A DNA stretch of 64,000 bases from Aquilaria yunnanensis (taxonomy: Eukaryota; Streptophyta; Magnoliopsida; Malvales; Thymelaeaceae): the NCBI GenBank assembly GCA_039654915.1, contig CM077597.1, positions 29,796,001 to 29,860,000 of the forward strand, in the 5' to 3' direction. The position numbers were made by a program, and so were the translations under genes. Positions 40,331 through 52,616 of the stretch are shown here, piece by piece. Each line of letters opens with the position of its first letter. Positions within the stretch are counted from its first letter, which is position 1. Below the pieces are notes generated by a model. The model was not told the DNA's origin. It saw only the letters and a list, made by a program, of their open reading frames with translations, and did no database searches.

Positions 40331-40870
40331 AAAGGTCAGTAACTGTTGCAATCACCAGCCCATGTCTTGGTAAGTAATTTGGCAAGAAAGATGCTGTTGG
40401 GGGCTTATGAGGGGACGGAGTAGTGATTTGTTTTTGGGGGATCGTATACTTCATTCTACAGAGTACAGAGTATATATACTAGCTGAAAACCACATAATAG
40501 GAGCAGAAACCAGAGCAGAAACCAGACCAGTAGTGCAAACCCACCAACTGGGGCAAACTAACACTGAAAATCACACTTGATTAGGCTAATGTACTGGGAA
40601 TAACCCATTCATTCCTACAAAATGAAGATGATAAGACAGAAAACAGGTTGACGAGATTCTCAGAATAATGAGGACCAAACAAGTGAATGCCGGACGAGCA
40701 GAAACCAAGGAGAGCTCTAGTGAGCCTCGAACCCAATGATAACTACGGTTAAGAACGATTTTGATTAAATACCATACTCCACTTACTAAAAAATATGGGG
40801 ATTATCAAATACCCATCAGTGAGAAAGCTAGAGATGGGAAGCAGATTAGGCTAGGGTTTCTTGAGTTATC

Positions 40871-43800
40871 GAGAAAATGAAAGGTTAATAGAAATCCATG
40901 AAGGAAAGGTTAAGCAGGATGTAGAGCAAGGTAAATTGGAGAAAACCAGGTAGAAAACTGAGCTTAATGGTAAAAAAATCTGGGTAAGGGAAGCAAAGGG
41001 GAGACGGTGAGGACTAAGTTGGCAGAAAATGAAAGGGGCGCGCGTCTAGCATGTTAGATGGTGGCTCTAGTTTATTTAGTGACAATTGTTAAAAAATCGT
41101 ACTAGCTTGAGTAGCTAGTAGGTGAGGATGTCTGTGAGAGCATATTATGCCAATGGGTTTGTCTTTTTGGTACCTAGAACTATAATGTAAAAGATTATTA
41201 TAAAATAAATCGTATTAATAAATTTATTCTAGATCCCATTAAATATAAGCTCATTTTTTAACTGTAAAAGGGAGAAACCTCTTACACAAGTCAGAATTCA
41301 ATCTCTAACCAACTACAAGAAACGGTAGATATCTTTCCAATTTGCCGGCAAGTCATTGGCCATTCGGTTTTTCTAATGCTAAAGAACGGGAAGAGTACGT
41401 ATAGTTAGTATTGAATGAGGAATTTTTCTAATCTATAGCCTCTTGTATCCAAAAACCTCAATACAATCTGGTAGACTCATTTTAGGTGATAAAACTCTCC
41501 CAAAACATATCTACTTCATCCGGAACACTCAAAAGGTAGTTATTACATGTGATGGTAGGGGGAAAATCATCAATAATTAATTTCCTAAAATAGAAGTAAT
41601 TTTCTTTTTTACCTTTTAAAGATGATTAAGTAATATTTTTTAATTTGAGTACCAAACAACATCACTACTCGTAGTCTAGGGAATATTGAGGAAATTTAAT
41701 TACCCTTGCCAAGATCTAGAACCAAGAAAGATTTACAGCTTAATGACTACGATGTATTTATGCATGGTGACTAATATATTACATGTACAAAAGACTATAT
41801 AAAATTGTCGCATATCATACGATGTAGCAAATTGTTAGTGGATAGCTAATTTAATATTCAAATAAGTTCTACACCTAATTTACATCCAATAAGTAGAGAA
41901 AAGTTTATGAATTTTTTTTATTTTTTTTAATAATTATTTTTTCTAATAACAATTAACAACCTGCTTGATATATATTGTTATACTAATCAATTTTTTGTAC
42001 TAACTAGTACTAATTCCTTTGAGTTACTGTAAAATGATAAATGAGTCTCCCATGGGTGTTTCTAGATTGAGAAGTTTCTGGTTCTCTCTCTAAAAACTTT
42101 CAAGCTTTATGAAATTTGATGTTAAAATCTTCATTTATATTGAGTAAAAATCTTTTGTTTTACAAGTTGAGTAAGTAAGATTTGAAGATATCATCTCTAT
42201 TATTGAATCTAGGAATCAGAGTCGGGGATCTATCATAATGAAATCTTTTGGTTTATTTCAAATTAGAGGGGACTTACTGAAAGTGCATTAGATGGGGTGA
42301 GGCAAAATTAAAATATCACAGTTCAGATGGCAATATGATTTTTTTTTTTGTACAATTGAAAAGGAATAACCAAGGTAGATTTCTCGAATTGGTGGGGGAG
42401 CTGCACATTAATGACCCAGCAAATGTGCAATTGGGAGTTTAGAAACGCATAAAGAGGATGGTTGTTGAATTTTGGGAAAAGAGAATTGTCAAGGTGACAG
42501 TAAGGATCAAGAGTGGGCCGATTGATTGTTCTAATAATAGGCCTAAGAATTATGGGTCATTTATTTATGGTGGGTTGGATAAGGGAGTGGAGTATTTAGA
42601 TTGAAGAGAAGAATTGGCTTTAAGAATTCTAAAAAATTTTGACAAAAAAAATCAGAGAAGAGAGCGAAAAAAGGTCGAGAAAGCCTAGAAGTCCAACGCT
42701 GAAAAGTGAGTTAAAAAAACTAGAATGAGGAATTAATTTGCCCAAAAAAAGCAACATGAATCAGCTAATATTTTTCTTCTCTCCTTTGTAGGGTTTTTTT
42801 CTTTAGTCCTGGGCTTCGGTTCTACAGGTTATTGCGGCAAAGGTTATGTGCATGTGTTCTAGTTTAATATCCTTTTACCGGCTTACGTAGTGAGCTTTTT
42901 CTAGATTTGGATTTTGTGATTGGGTTCTAATTTGGAACTTATTAATGTGGAGTTTTTTGGGGGATTTTAAATTATCATCTTTTTCTTAAAGATGATATTT
43001 GTATATATTATTTTTTTAATACAATTTTGTAATTGTGGATCAAAAAAAGTCAGTCCTTCGTACTACATGATAGACTATTGGTCTCTTCGTTCCCATACCA
43101 TTAGCCGTGTAACTACGTTCTACCCCGGTTTAAGATGGCTAGATGAACTTTTCTGTTGAAACAAAGATTTGATTGATAGCCGTTATTTTTAGATTAAAGA
43201 AAACGTCAAACACATGCTAGAACTTTACAATTTTCATTTCTACAGAGAACGCATCAGAAAAAAATTGGAAATATATTTTTTTAGAAAGCTTACATAAATC
43301 AAACCATCTACGAACTTTTTTCAAATCATATGGCATAAAATGAACATTTTGCACTCAACTTAATATATCCCAATTTCTACCAGTAGTTATACCGGGACTT
43401 CTAGATTATATGTATATTGCATGATATACCATAAAACGTACCATTATCAATTTTTCCAAAAGAATAATTTAGATGAAAATGTTATATAATTTTTCGCTCA
43501 TTTTTAGATGTACTCTTAATTATTTTTATCATAATTTTTAATATATATATATGACAAATGAAAGATAAAAATAAAAAATAAAACACAACAATTATCAAAT
43601 CTCAATCATGTTAACATTTATAAATTGAATTTTGTTTGAAAAATGAAAAGTAGGAAATAACATCAATATTTATTTTAAAATATTTGTATCAATTATGTTT
43701 TGTCATTTTATATATGTATATATGGCATGTTGATTTATGTGATTTAAAATGAAAATTAAAAAAATTATTTTTCCTAACTCAAATACCGTAGTATATCTCG

Positions 43801-44559
43801 GGCCATACTGGACAGTATGCTGCTAAATTGGAAAAAAAGAAAAACGTACAAGAAAGCATTTATACATAAAATACCGCAATTTATCTTTCGGCAAATTTAC
43901 AAAATGTTAAAACATATATCTCACATATTGGAAGCTCTACACGACGATAAAATTTAAATCCATAAATAGTGTATCGAATTGTGTATAAAATTATTCTATG
44001 TCTAGCAAGCAAAAATTAATTTTTTCTAGGTACCATCAGCTCCAAAACAATGATTTTTTAAACAATTTTTCGTATAGAGTCGTGGATAAAATTCATAATA
44101 TCTTACGGGAAATACTAAAATCTCCTATCGTTTGCGCTAATTGTAGATGTTCTCTCATATTTGAGGAATATACTATTATCTCCTTTGGTTTTCTGAAACA
44201 TATATATAGTTATTCATTGTATATTAAAAAATCTGCTAACCAGTTTCTTGAATGTCAAATAAAAAATATTGTTGTATGGAAATTGCCTTAAGAAAAGTAC
44301 AAAGAGATTAAATATGATGATTTATCAAGCACAACTAACTAAATATTATTCCCTTCATCTTATAATGAATGAACCATTTTTTGAGTATGAGCATTAAGGT
44401 GTACTTAATTTATATTGTTTTTTACTTTTGCTCCTGAAACTAAAATTCAAGAAAAACAAATCTTTTTTTGATTGTTAGGGAGAGTTTAATTGAGGATTAA
44501 AAGAAGGAATTTTTTTTTTTAATTTTTTTGTGATGGGAGTTTAAATGAGAGTATCTAAT
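40871..44559. other. AT-rich DNA, no gene recognised
   Basis: No supported ORF, element boundary or structural RNA. The 97-codon frame at 43998-44291 has no known domain. A Stowaway-type phrase (TTCCCTTCATCTTATAATGA) near 44350 lacks a partner end. Confidence 0.45.
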
Positions 44560-46891
44560 AGGCTCAAATGTGCATTTGGTCTCCGTAAGTTTGTTGGCCC
44601 TAGCGAGTTAATTTTTAAAGCTTGACTTTTTGATACTTAGTCCCTTAACTTTAGAAAATGTGATGAGTTAGTCCTTAAAAGGATGAAAACATGGATGACA
44701 TCTCTTTTCAGGCTGATGTGGCATAGGGCTCAAGTGGGCATAGGCTAAGAACAATATCACCAATCCCTTTTCTCCTTCTTCCTCCGCCAGTTGCTACATC
44801 CACCTTCCAACTCATCTCACCCGGTCTTTTTCACCAACACCTCGCCACATGAAACTTTTGCAAGGTAGATGACTTGAAAGCAATAATGAGGGGCAATGGA
44901 TTTGATTGAGAAGAGGCGACGACTAAGGGCTAGGGATGAAATCAGTGGCAGAAGTAGAAGGCAATTTGAATGGAGAAGAGGGCACCTGATGCTGGGATGG
45001 AAGAGCTGACTGTTGGGCAAAAAAAGCTGATGTAGAGTTGGATTCGATGGGCTGGGGAAGAGATTTGATGTGACAAACAGAGAGGGCCGACAAGAATAAG
45101 AGGCTGACAGTGTGGACAAGGAGGTGTTGTGAGTTTTAAAACCACTATCCCAAGTGTACGGGGTCATGTATAGATAGGATAAGTGAGTATCATTCCAATA
45201 AGGATTGAATGTATTGATACACAAGTACCACCACTTTAAGACAATTTTAGCTAAACAAGAAACAATTATATGAAGGGCTAAATAAGTAAAATTTAGAAAA
45301 TCAAACCTAGCTAAATGAAATGTCACTAACCTAGAGTACAGCGATGCAATGCAAATTTGTGGTTTATATCAAATTATGAAAGCACACTTCTTGTTGGTTC
45401 ATTACTTATCTTGATTAGTTGGTGAATTTTAGCTAGTGACTTGGTTTTCATTGCTTAATGGTGAAGTTACCCAATTAAACCCTTTACTCTACCAAGTGAA
45501 AAGATTGCTCTTTCTAATATAAATTTAATAAGGATTCTCATCTGATTACAAGCTTATAAAGAGGCATTAATGACCAATTTACCTTCACTTAATGACTTAG
45601 ACTAGTTTCCTAACAAGCCTATTGTCATTAAGCCCTTCTCATTATTCCAATCACTTTTAATTTTTTTTTCAAGAGTTTAAAAGTAATCCATGGCACAAGC
45701 AATTGTGGCCATCAATTAACTCACACAACAATAAACTCAAAGAAACGAACTAACATAATCAATCGAAGTAATTACATCCACAGAAAGTATCAAAGAAACT
45801 ATTCCATAATTAAGCTAAACATAAATATAAAAACATATAAAATGACATCCATATCCAAGTACAAGAAAGAGGAAAGAAGGAACTCAGGTGACGAATTGAG
45901 TTTGACTCCTTAAGGTTTCAAGAAATCTCCAAGTGCTCCTAGCCTTCTTCAAGCAAATCTTCACGTATTTCTCATATATTGGTACAATTAATTACTTCTC
46001 CCTTCATTTTAACTTCTCTTCTCCAAATTAAAATGGCATGTAAATTAAAGAAAGAAGTTCAAAAGACAGTGTAACAGAAAAAGTAGCTTCCCCTTATTTT
46101 TAGTTTTGCCATTCCACTTTTGCACATAGATTTATAAAACATGTTAAACAAATCATTAAAATACTAGTTGTAGGACATATGCTAAAGTATTCTATCAAAA
46201 ATTGGAATGATACAAATGATTTAGTTCAACTTAGTATAGCAAATGCCGCAAATAAATATGAGATGAGGGTATAATAACTTATACTTTTCAACCAAAAGTA
46301 GCGTAGTATACATCCGCTCCTAAATTATTTACGCAATTACCATTTTCAAGAGTTCTTTATATTAGAATATATTATTTTGATTTCAAATCTGTATAAAAAA
46401 ACTTTTTAAGGTTGTCTATATAATTTTTTGTTCTATCGTACATATAATTTCTGTCAAATAAAAATAAATTTTAAAAATATAATATTTCTTATAAAATTTT
46501 GCCATGTCTCGGGACTCAAAATAAAAGTGTAACACTTGAACAATTCAATGTCTTTCATTTTTTTATAATTTTTTTATCTAGAATCAAGCTAACATTCTTC
46601 CTAGTTAAATTACTTAAATTCAAGGAGCAGTTAATATAGTCTATAGATTGGATCTCTAGATTATTATAATATTATCATATTACGCTCAAGCTTTAGCAGC
46701 CCTTTGAAATATGATAACTATGCAATCATTAATAGCAGACTTGGTTCAATCTCTCATGAATTTTGTGAAGTCTTTCGATTGTTGTGTTCTAATTATAGTT
46801 CCACACTAGCTTGTTGCTCTAGCTCATATTGTTGCTTTTTCTCTTCTTCCATAGTATTTATCATATTTTGATTTTTTGTAACAAAAAAAAA
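44560..46891. other. Repeat-like non-coding DNA
   Basis: 44570-44800 begins like the end of a Mutator-type element (AAATGTGCATTTGGTCTCCG, then alternating 'TTAGTCCCTTAACTTT' phrases), but no opposite end or duplication was found. The minus-strand 169-codon frame at 44817-45326 is Ser/Pro/Leu-rich without a domain. The rest is AT-rich and featureless. Confidence 0.4.
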
Positions 46892-46903
46892 ATTACTTGA
46901 AAA

Positions 46904-47020
46904 GTACCCGACACCTCAACAAAATGGCTTAGGCATTTAGGGGCACCCACCAGAGGTCGGGAGTTCAAACCCCGCCTTCGCCACGTTTGTACAGATATTT
47001 CTAAATAACAAAAAAAATGA
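46904..47020 (+). mobile_element. tRNA-derived SINE
   Basis: A short insert carries an A-box-like TGGCTTAGGCAT (from about 46924) and a B-box GAGTTCAAACCCC (46961-46973) at tRNA-like spacing, the internal RNA polymerase III promoter of tRNA-derived SINEs. It ends in an A-rich tail. Imperfect flanking repeats TTACTTGAAAA (from 46892) and TCACTTGAATA (from 47021) look like a target duplication. The 5' part does not fold as a complete tRNA, so a real tRNA gene is unlikely. Confidence 0.65.
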
Positions 47021-47041
47021 TCACTTGAATAAAAATGATTT

Positions 47042-48469
47042 GGAAAAATGGCATCTATTGTCCTTGAACTAAGTCCTATATTGCGGATTCATCCTTAAAT
47101 TACAAAATGTTACATTATTCATCTTTTAACTATAAAATTATTGTAATATTGTCATTCCGTTGAGTTGATCCATTAAAAATTAACGGAAAGAGGGGGAAAA
47201 GTTCACAGACAATACTAAAGCTTAGTAAAATTTTTTATTTGAGTCCTAAAGTTTTGATATTTCTAATTTAGTTCTAAATCACTTACATATTATTTTCTGG
47301 GTCACAAACCTTTCAAAATGGATAGGGATTACCGCAAGAATTGAATCACATGCAACATTTTACCTCATTTATAAACCAGTTCATGTTTCGTTCCAAACAG
47401 TAGCCAATCCCAGCCACAAAGTCAATCAATTGCTGGTTTTAGGAACTGATTTAGCCTCCCAAAACATTCTAAGAGCAGAGACTTGCAGCCAGAGCGATAA
47501 GAGAATGAAGCCATGGCCATTCGTACCCCAAAACCTTCTACGCTTCAACGCTGAATGAGTTTAGAATCCGGTTGCATGCTTCAATGGGTATTTATAATTT
47601 TGCATAATTGTTTAGTTCGTTCACTTACTGTAGGTTTTGGATGATTGAATATTGTCTGGTGTTGCCATTTTTTCTTGTACCTGTTATTTTGCTCTTTGTT
47701 TTTAGCTTGAAGATTACGTGTCCTTCATTTATTCGGTTGACTAGCTCCTTTCTGTTGGAGTTGACCACATTGTACTCTTGATTTTCAATTAATTATATTT
47801 TTTTCGCTGTTCAGAAAAAAAAAAAAAAACTTTCTTTGTATCTTGTTTAAGGTTTGCTTATATGTGAGACTCGAAGGAAACAAAGCTGGATCGGGGATGG
47901 GGATTTTGGCCTACTGGATCACAATTTGCAGCAGGACCCAAACTTGTTAAGGAAGGGGCAAGGACGAGCTAGGTACCACGCCGGAGGCAAGTTGCCGACG
48001 GTGGTCCGGAGGCCAATTTGAGACGAGTTGATGAAACCTGCTTTAGATTAAAAGCAGGGCCTCAGGGTGATCAGTTCTCGTTTGCGAAGAGGTGACTGCA
48101 ATCCTAATTCTTGTTCTTTTCTTTGTTTTCTTCAATTTTTTCGGATGCCTATTGGTAGCTATGTTAAGGACAGATCAAGGATCTCTTCACTCTGTTCATC
48201 TGATTTGCTTGTTGATCCGGTTGTTCATCAATGGGGATAATTGGGCTAGAAAATAATTTCAGGACTGAAGTAGAAAATAGTAAAATTTTAGGACTTAAAT
48301 AAAAAATTTTACAAAATTTAAGATTGATTGTGCACTTTTTTCCCCACCAAATACTAAGTTTGTTATTTCCTAATGCTCTGACTTAACGTAGGACAAATGG
48401 TGTAATATTTTACTTAGGACAAATCCACAATATAGGTCTTAATTCAGTAATGGTGAGTGTCATTTACCC
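47042..48469. mobile_element. Mutator-like non-autonomous element, 1.4 kb
   Basis: A perfect 9-bp duplication AAATGATTT (47033-47041 and 48470-48478) flanks it. Long terminal inverted repeats of about 200 bp begin GGAAAAATGGCATCTATTG on the left and, reverse complemented, GGGTAAATGACACTCACCAT on the right, and share the phrase CCTATATTG-GGAT-TC further in. A GC-richer core at 47870-48090 has no convincing ORF. No MULE transposase. Confidence 0.8.
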
Positions 48470-48581
48470 AAATGATTTAGAAATTATTTAACTTTTTATG
48501 AATTTTTTTCACAGCTAAACAAAGAAAACAAAAATTAATAGAAAATGCCCAACTTTTTAAAATAAAAAATTTAGAAAATAC

Positions 48582-48991
48582 TGATAGGCCAAAGGCCTAA
48601 ACAACCCAAACCCGAAAGTCTCAAGATTAGCAAATAGGGCCACCCCTAGGGGCCCAAAATAGACCCCAAGGGAACTTTTTTATGTAAGAAAATTATTCCT
48701 CCTAAATAGGAGATAAGCTACGGGATTCCTATCTTAAAGGCGAATTGCCTAGAGCTCATCTTAACTATATAAACTTCTCCAAATATCCATACCAAGGTAC
48801 AACTTTCTGGCTCTCCTCTCTCTCCCTGCTACTTTCTACTCACCAAAAATCTAACTTGATCATTAGACGGTTTTTCTCGGGAACACCTCATGAGGCCCTA
48901 ACGATTATCTTCACGTGTAGGTTCTTGGTCCTTAATTCACCATGTGGCTTTTCCAATTGCCCATGATCCCTTTAGCTATTAATTTGGCTCA
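48582..48991 (+). repeat. 5' LTR of the truncated gypsy element
   Basis: It starts TG and ends CA, directly before a gypsy-type primer site. A TATA-like ACTATATAAACTTC lies at about 48764-48777. The partner LTR is outside the window, so the exact borders are provisional. Confidence 0.55.
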
Positions 48992-49533
48992 ATTTGGCGC
49001 TGTCTGTAAGAAACATGGTAAATACTCAGAGATCGGGTCTGGAAAACCCAGACCTATCAGGAAAACGAGTAGGAGAGCCATCGTCATGGTGGGTTTGAAG
49101 GAGGAGAAGTGCCATAGGGGGTCGACCTGGCTCTGGAACCCCGTAGGGTAAAGGCCCATACCTTTGAACGATGATCAGTTTCAGGCCTTACAACATGCCT
49201 TGTTTGAACAATTGAAGATGACCCCGCAGTAGGAGATCCGAAGGGCCCTACGAAAGATCCCTAAAGAAGCTGCCAAGATCCACTTGGCACCGACAAGGCC
49301 TCACCCGGCTCTACCACAGAACCATCCCTCAAGGAAGCGGGCACCTAAGCGGTCATTATCCTAGACCACTCTGTCAATCCCAATGCCAATGACATCAGTG
49401 CTATTTTGCAAAGGCTTGACCAAATGGAGCAGTGTATACAAGCCCCCAAGCCACCAAAATAAGGCCCTAGGCTCAGCGTTCACATGGAGGACTTATGGCT
49501 CTAACCTTTCACAGAAGAGATAATCAACGCCCC
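48582..49533 (+). mobile_element. Ty3/gypsy 5' end, truncated by the Tat/Ogre insertion
   Basis: A 410-bp LTR-like segment (48582-48991, TGATAGG...GGCTCA) is followed by the gypsy-type primer site TTGGCGCTGTCTGTAAGAA. After about 500 bp of leader and decayed gag, near 49505-49533, the frame reads P-F-T-E-E-I-I-N-A-P, the typical beginning of a conserved gag segment. It then stops abruptly where the minus-strand element's LTR begins. The rest should continue beyond the far end of that element, outside the window. Confidence 0.65.
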
Positions 49534-49799
49534 TGTGGCAACGTCGGGTTTTCTGGAGTCGCCACCAATCGGTTTTCGCTCAGGTCGATTGGATACCTTA
49601 AAATATGGTCTGCGAGAGTTCGGGGATCGGGAGTACGGTTACGCTAAAACAATATTGTTATAGCGCCCAAAATTGGCACCTTAGTTGATTTTAATTTTGT
49701 TTTACTTTGCTTTAAAAAAATTCAGTTAATTTTCAAACTAGAAATTTTAACTGAATTAGTTGAATGTGGATTTTTGGAAATTAATTTGTATAGAATTTT

Positions 49800-50025
49800 A
49801 TACTTCCGAACCATGGACTCTGCCGAGTCATTTGGACACGGAAGATTTTGATTCCGAACCATGGACTCTGCCGAGTCATTTGGACACGGAATTTGGTGAA
49901 ATTTTAAACAATTTTATCCATATTGTAAAAATATGGATTTTTATCTGTTTATTTAATTTGTTTATTTTAAAAAGTTTGATATTTTCCAAACCGTAGATCC
50001 TACCGGATCATCCGGATATGGAAAT
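49800..50025. repeat. Hairpin-forming repeats in the LTR
   Basis: Two near-identical ~46-bp units at 49805-49893 contain CCATGGACTCTGCCGAGTC followed by ATTTGGACACGG. The GACTC-TGCC-GAGTC core can pair, and outer CC/GG and CCG/CGG pairs extend it. Diverged copies occur at about 49988-50023 and 51270-51308, where the palindromic core is altered. These are interspersed LTR motifs of unknown role. Confidence 0.6.
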
Positions 50026-50144
50026 TGATTTATCGTAATTATTTAATTCTTATTATTATGAAATTAATTTTTAAATGGTAATTCTTTTTGTTTATGAATG
50101 ATTTTTAATACTAACTAAAAAATTTATCTTTATATTTTTTACTT

Positions 50145-50490
50145 CTTTTTTTACTTTCTTTCTTTTTCTTCTTTTTTTACTTATTTTTACTTCTTTTTTT
50201 TAATTTCTTTTAATTTCTTTTCTTTTCTTTCTTTTTTATTCTTTTCTTTCTTTCTTTTCTTTTTCTTTTTCTTTCTTTTATCTTTCTTTTCTTTTTCTTA
50301 TCTTTCCTTTCTTTTCTTTATCTTATCTTTCTTTTATTTTTCTTTCTTATCTTTCTTTTATTTTTCTTGTCTTTTCTTTCTTTCTTTTCTTTTTCTTATC
50401 TTTTCTTTTATTTTTTTTATCTTTCTTTTCTTTCTTATCTTTCTTTTATTTTTCTTATCTTTCTTTTTTTTTTTCTTGTTTACTTTTTTT
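50145..50490. repeat. TTTCTTTTC-type pyrimidine tract
   Basis: About 340 bp are almost purely T and C on the plus strand (A and G on the element's sense strand), with TTTCTTTTC and TTATCTTTC words. It is a simple repeat inside the LTR with no coding potential. Confidence 0.85.
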
Positions 50491-52124
50491 GTTTTCTTGT
50501 TTAATGAAAGATATTTATTATTTTAAAGGATTACTCAATTTATAAAAGAATTAAAAAAAATAATAATTAATTTTTATTTAATAAGAAGTTAATTTAAAAG
50601 AGTTTAAAAATAAAAATTTTGATCATGGTACGGGGCGTTGTTACTCAGCCAGACCCTCTTCACCAGGTGAAGCAGCTCAAAAGCGGGCACGAGACAGTTT
50701 CCAGCCAATATACCATGAACTAAAAATTTTTATTTTTTTTTTATTATTTTTTATTATTTTTTTATTATTTTTTTTTATTAAGAGAACCAAAAATTTTAAA
50801 CAAAAGAAGAAAAGTTTTGATATTTATTTAATTTATTTTGGAATAAAAGATTATTTAACCGAAAACTTATATGTATTTTAAAACAAAAGTCTTGATATTT
50901 TTATTTTTATATTCTTCTTTGTTTGATGAAAGATTTTTTTTTTAATTTTAATTTATATTTCTGAAAATATATCTAATCAATAAGTCAAAAATATTTAAGA
51001 GAAAATTCAATTATTTTTGTTTTATTTTGTATTATTTTGAAATTATTTGATTAAGATTTTTATAAAAGAAACAAAAAGTTATATAATTTAATAAGTAAAA
51101 TATTACTGAATAAAATATTAACCCAAAATTTTTACGCTTTTTATTCTTTTTATTAATAAAGAAAACTAAAAAAAATTATATATTAATAGATAATTAATAT
51201 ATTAGTCTAAAGTTTTTTTTTTATTTTTTATAAAGAAAAAATTTATTTATATATTTTATTTAAAAATATTTCCGAGCCATGAATCCTGGCGGATCATTTG
51301 GTCATGGAGTTTTAATTTTTTTTTATTTCATTAATTATTAATTTTAAAGATGTATTAAAAGAATGATTTTATGTTTATTTATTTATTTATTTTATTTTTG
51401 AATTATTTCATTATGTTTGTTTATTAAAAGGAATAAAAACTTTGTTTCAAAATAAAAAAAAGTAATTTTTATTAGCCTTTAGAAAATTATTCACGTAAAA
51501 TTCCTTTTTTTATCTTTTAATCATAAAAAAAATTCAATTAATAAAGTGGGGCTTTTTGGCCATCCACTTTAATAACACAATAATAATAAAAGTTAGCACA
51601 ATTAATATAGTTAGATTAGTTGGATTAGTTAGTTAATAACAATAAAAAAGGTTAGTAAAAGTTAGATTAAATTAATTAACAACAATAATAAAAATTAGCC
51701 AAGTTTAATTAAATTAATTGTTAACAACAATAATAAAAAGTTAGTCAAGTTAATTAAATTAATTAATTAACAACAATAATAAAATTTAGCCAAATTAATT
51801 AATTGTTAATTAACCAAGTTGATTAAATTAATTAACAATAATAAAAGTTAGTAATAATGCAAAAATTAAAAGGTTAGTAACAATAATAATGTTAAAAGTT
51901 AGTTGTTAGTAAGTTAGTTAACAAGTTAATAATAACAAAAAAAAAAAAAAGGTTAGTAACAATAACAATAATAAACAAATAAATACACAAGTAAAAAAAA
52001 TAAAGTTAGTAATTAATTCTGAAAAAAAAAACAAAATAAAAAGATTAGTGACCAAAATGAAAAGAATTGAAAAGATGAAGTATTAAAGTAGAATTTTACC
52101 TAAAGGTTGAAATTTTTGAATTTT

Positions 52125-52440
52125 GCTGGGTACAGGCGCGACGCGAGCGCGAGGGGGGAAAGGGGCTGGCGGCTGGGCCAGGGGTAGGGGGGGACGGCGG
52201 GGGTGGCGCGGCGGCACGGGCACGGGACGGCGAGCGACGGCACGGCGGAGACAGCGGCCGGCGAGGGGCGGAGGTCCGAGGAGAAAGAAGGAAAAGGAGG
52301 GAAAAGAAAAGGGGACGCGGCGGCGGGCCGGCGGGGCGACGGCGGCACGGGCACGGCGGAGGCGGGACGGCGGGGCGACGGCGGGGCGACGGCGGCACGG
52401 GCACGGCGGAGGCGGCGACGGTGAGGAGAGAGGCACGGCA
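52125..52440 (-). other. GC-rich CGG/CCG island in the LTR leader
   Basis: Some 315 bp are dominated by GGCGG/GGCACGGGCAC words in an otherwise AT-rich LTR, with short internal duplications such as GGCGGGGCGACGGC. On the element's sense strand it lies 170-490 bp downstream of the TATA box, so it would be part of the transcribed leader of the 5' LTR copy. Overlapping Pro/Arg-rich and Gly/Arg-rich frames arise in several frames on both strands from the composition alone and are not genes. Confidence 0.75.
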
Positions 52441-52606
52441 GAGAGAGAGAGGGAGAGGGAGGGAACAGCAGTGAAAAAAAATTTTGGCTTTCTGGGGAAG
52501 AAGGGAAGAGGTCTGGGGCTAAGGGCTGTAATTTTCTCTTTTTTTTGAAACGGAGCTCTAAGTTTTTTTTCTATTTTTTTCTGTGTTCAGCACAAAATTT
52601 GGGGGG

Positions 52607-52616
52607 CTATTTATAG
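52607..52616 (-). promoter_or_regulatory. LTR TATA box
   Basis: CTATAAATAG on the minus strand matches the plant TATA consensus and lies within the LTR about 520 bp from its 5' border. Transcription would start near 52580 in the equivalent place of the 5' LTR. Only the copy in the 3' LTR is seen here. Confidence 0.75.

Larger units (their letters stand above)
33660..40870 (-). mobile_element. L1-clade LINE retrotransposon, decayed, interrupted by a nested MITE
   Basis: On the minus strand the element reads, from 40.3 kb to 33.66 kb, ORF1 (nucleic-acid-binding, zinc knuckle), endonuclease, reverse transcriptase, zf-RVT domain, RNase H and a terminal poly-A (a T run at 33660-33673 on the plus strand). 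This is the normal order for plant L1 elements. All frames are broken many times. The 5' end is not defined: 40214-40870 is purine-rich and has the look of the 5' region, and no target duplication could be fixed. A 0.96-kb MITE (36830-37788) splits the endonuclease/RT junction. Confidence 0.85.

Noticed and set aside
41240..41265. Target duplication of the LINE (TTTTTAACT near 33648 and 41253)
   Set aside because: Low-complexity T-rich words match by chance and the 5' end of the LINE could not be tied to this position.
46920..46975. Functional tRNA gene
   Set aside because: Only the A- and B-box similarity is present; acceptor stem pairing is not visible and an A-rich tail and flanking repeats indicate a SINE.
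52083..52548. Several overlapping Pro/Arg- and Gly/Arg-rich frames
   Set aside because: They arise in multiple frames and both strands from a GC-rich simple-repeat island inside an LTR; no domain.
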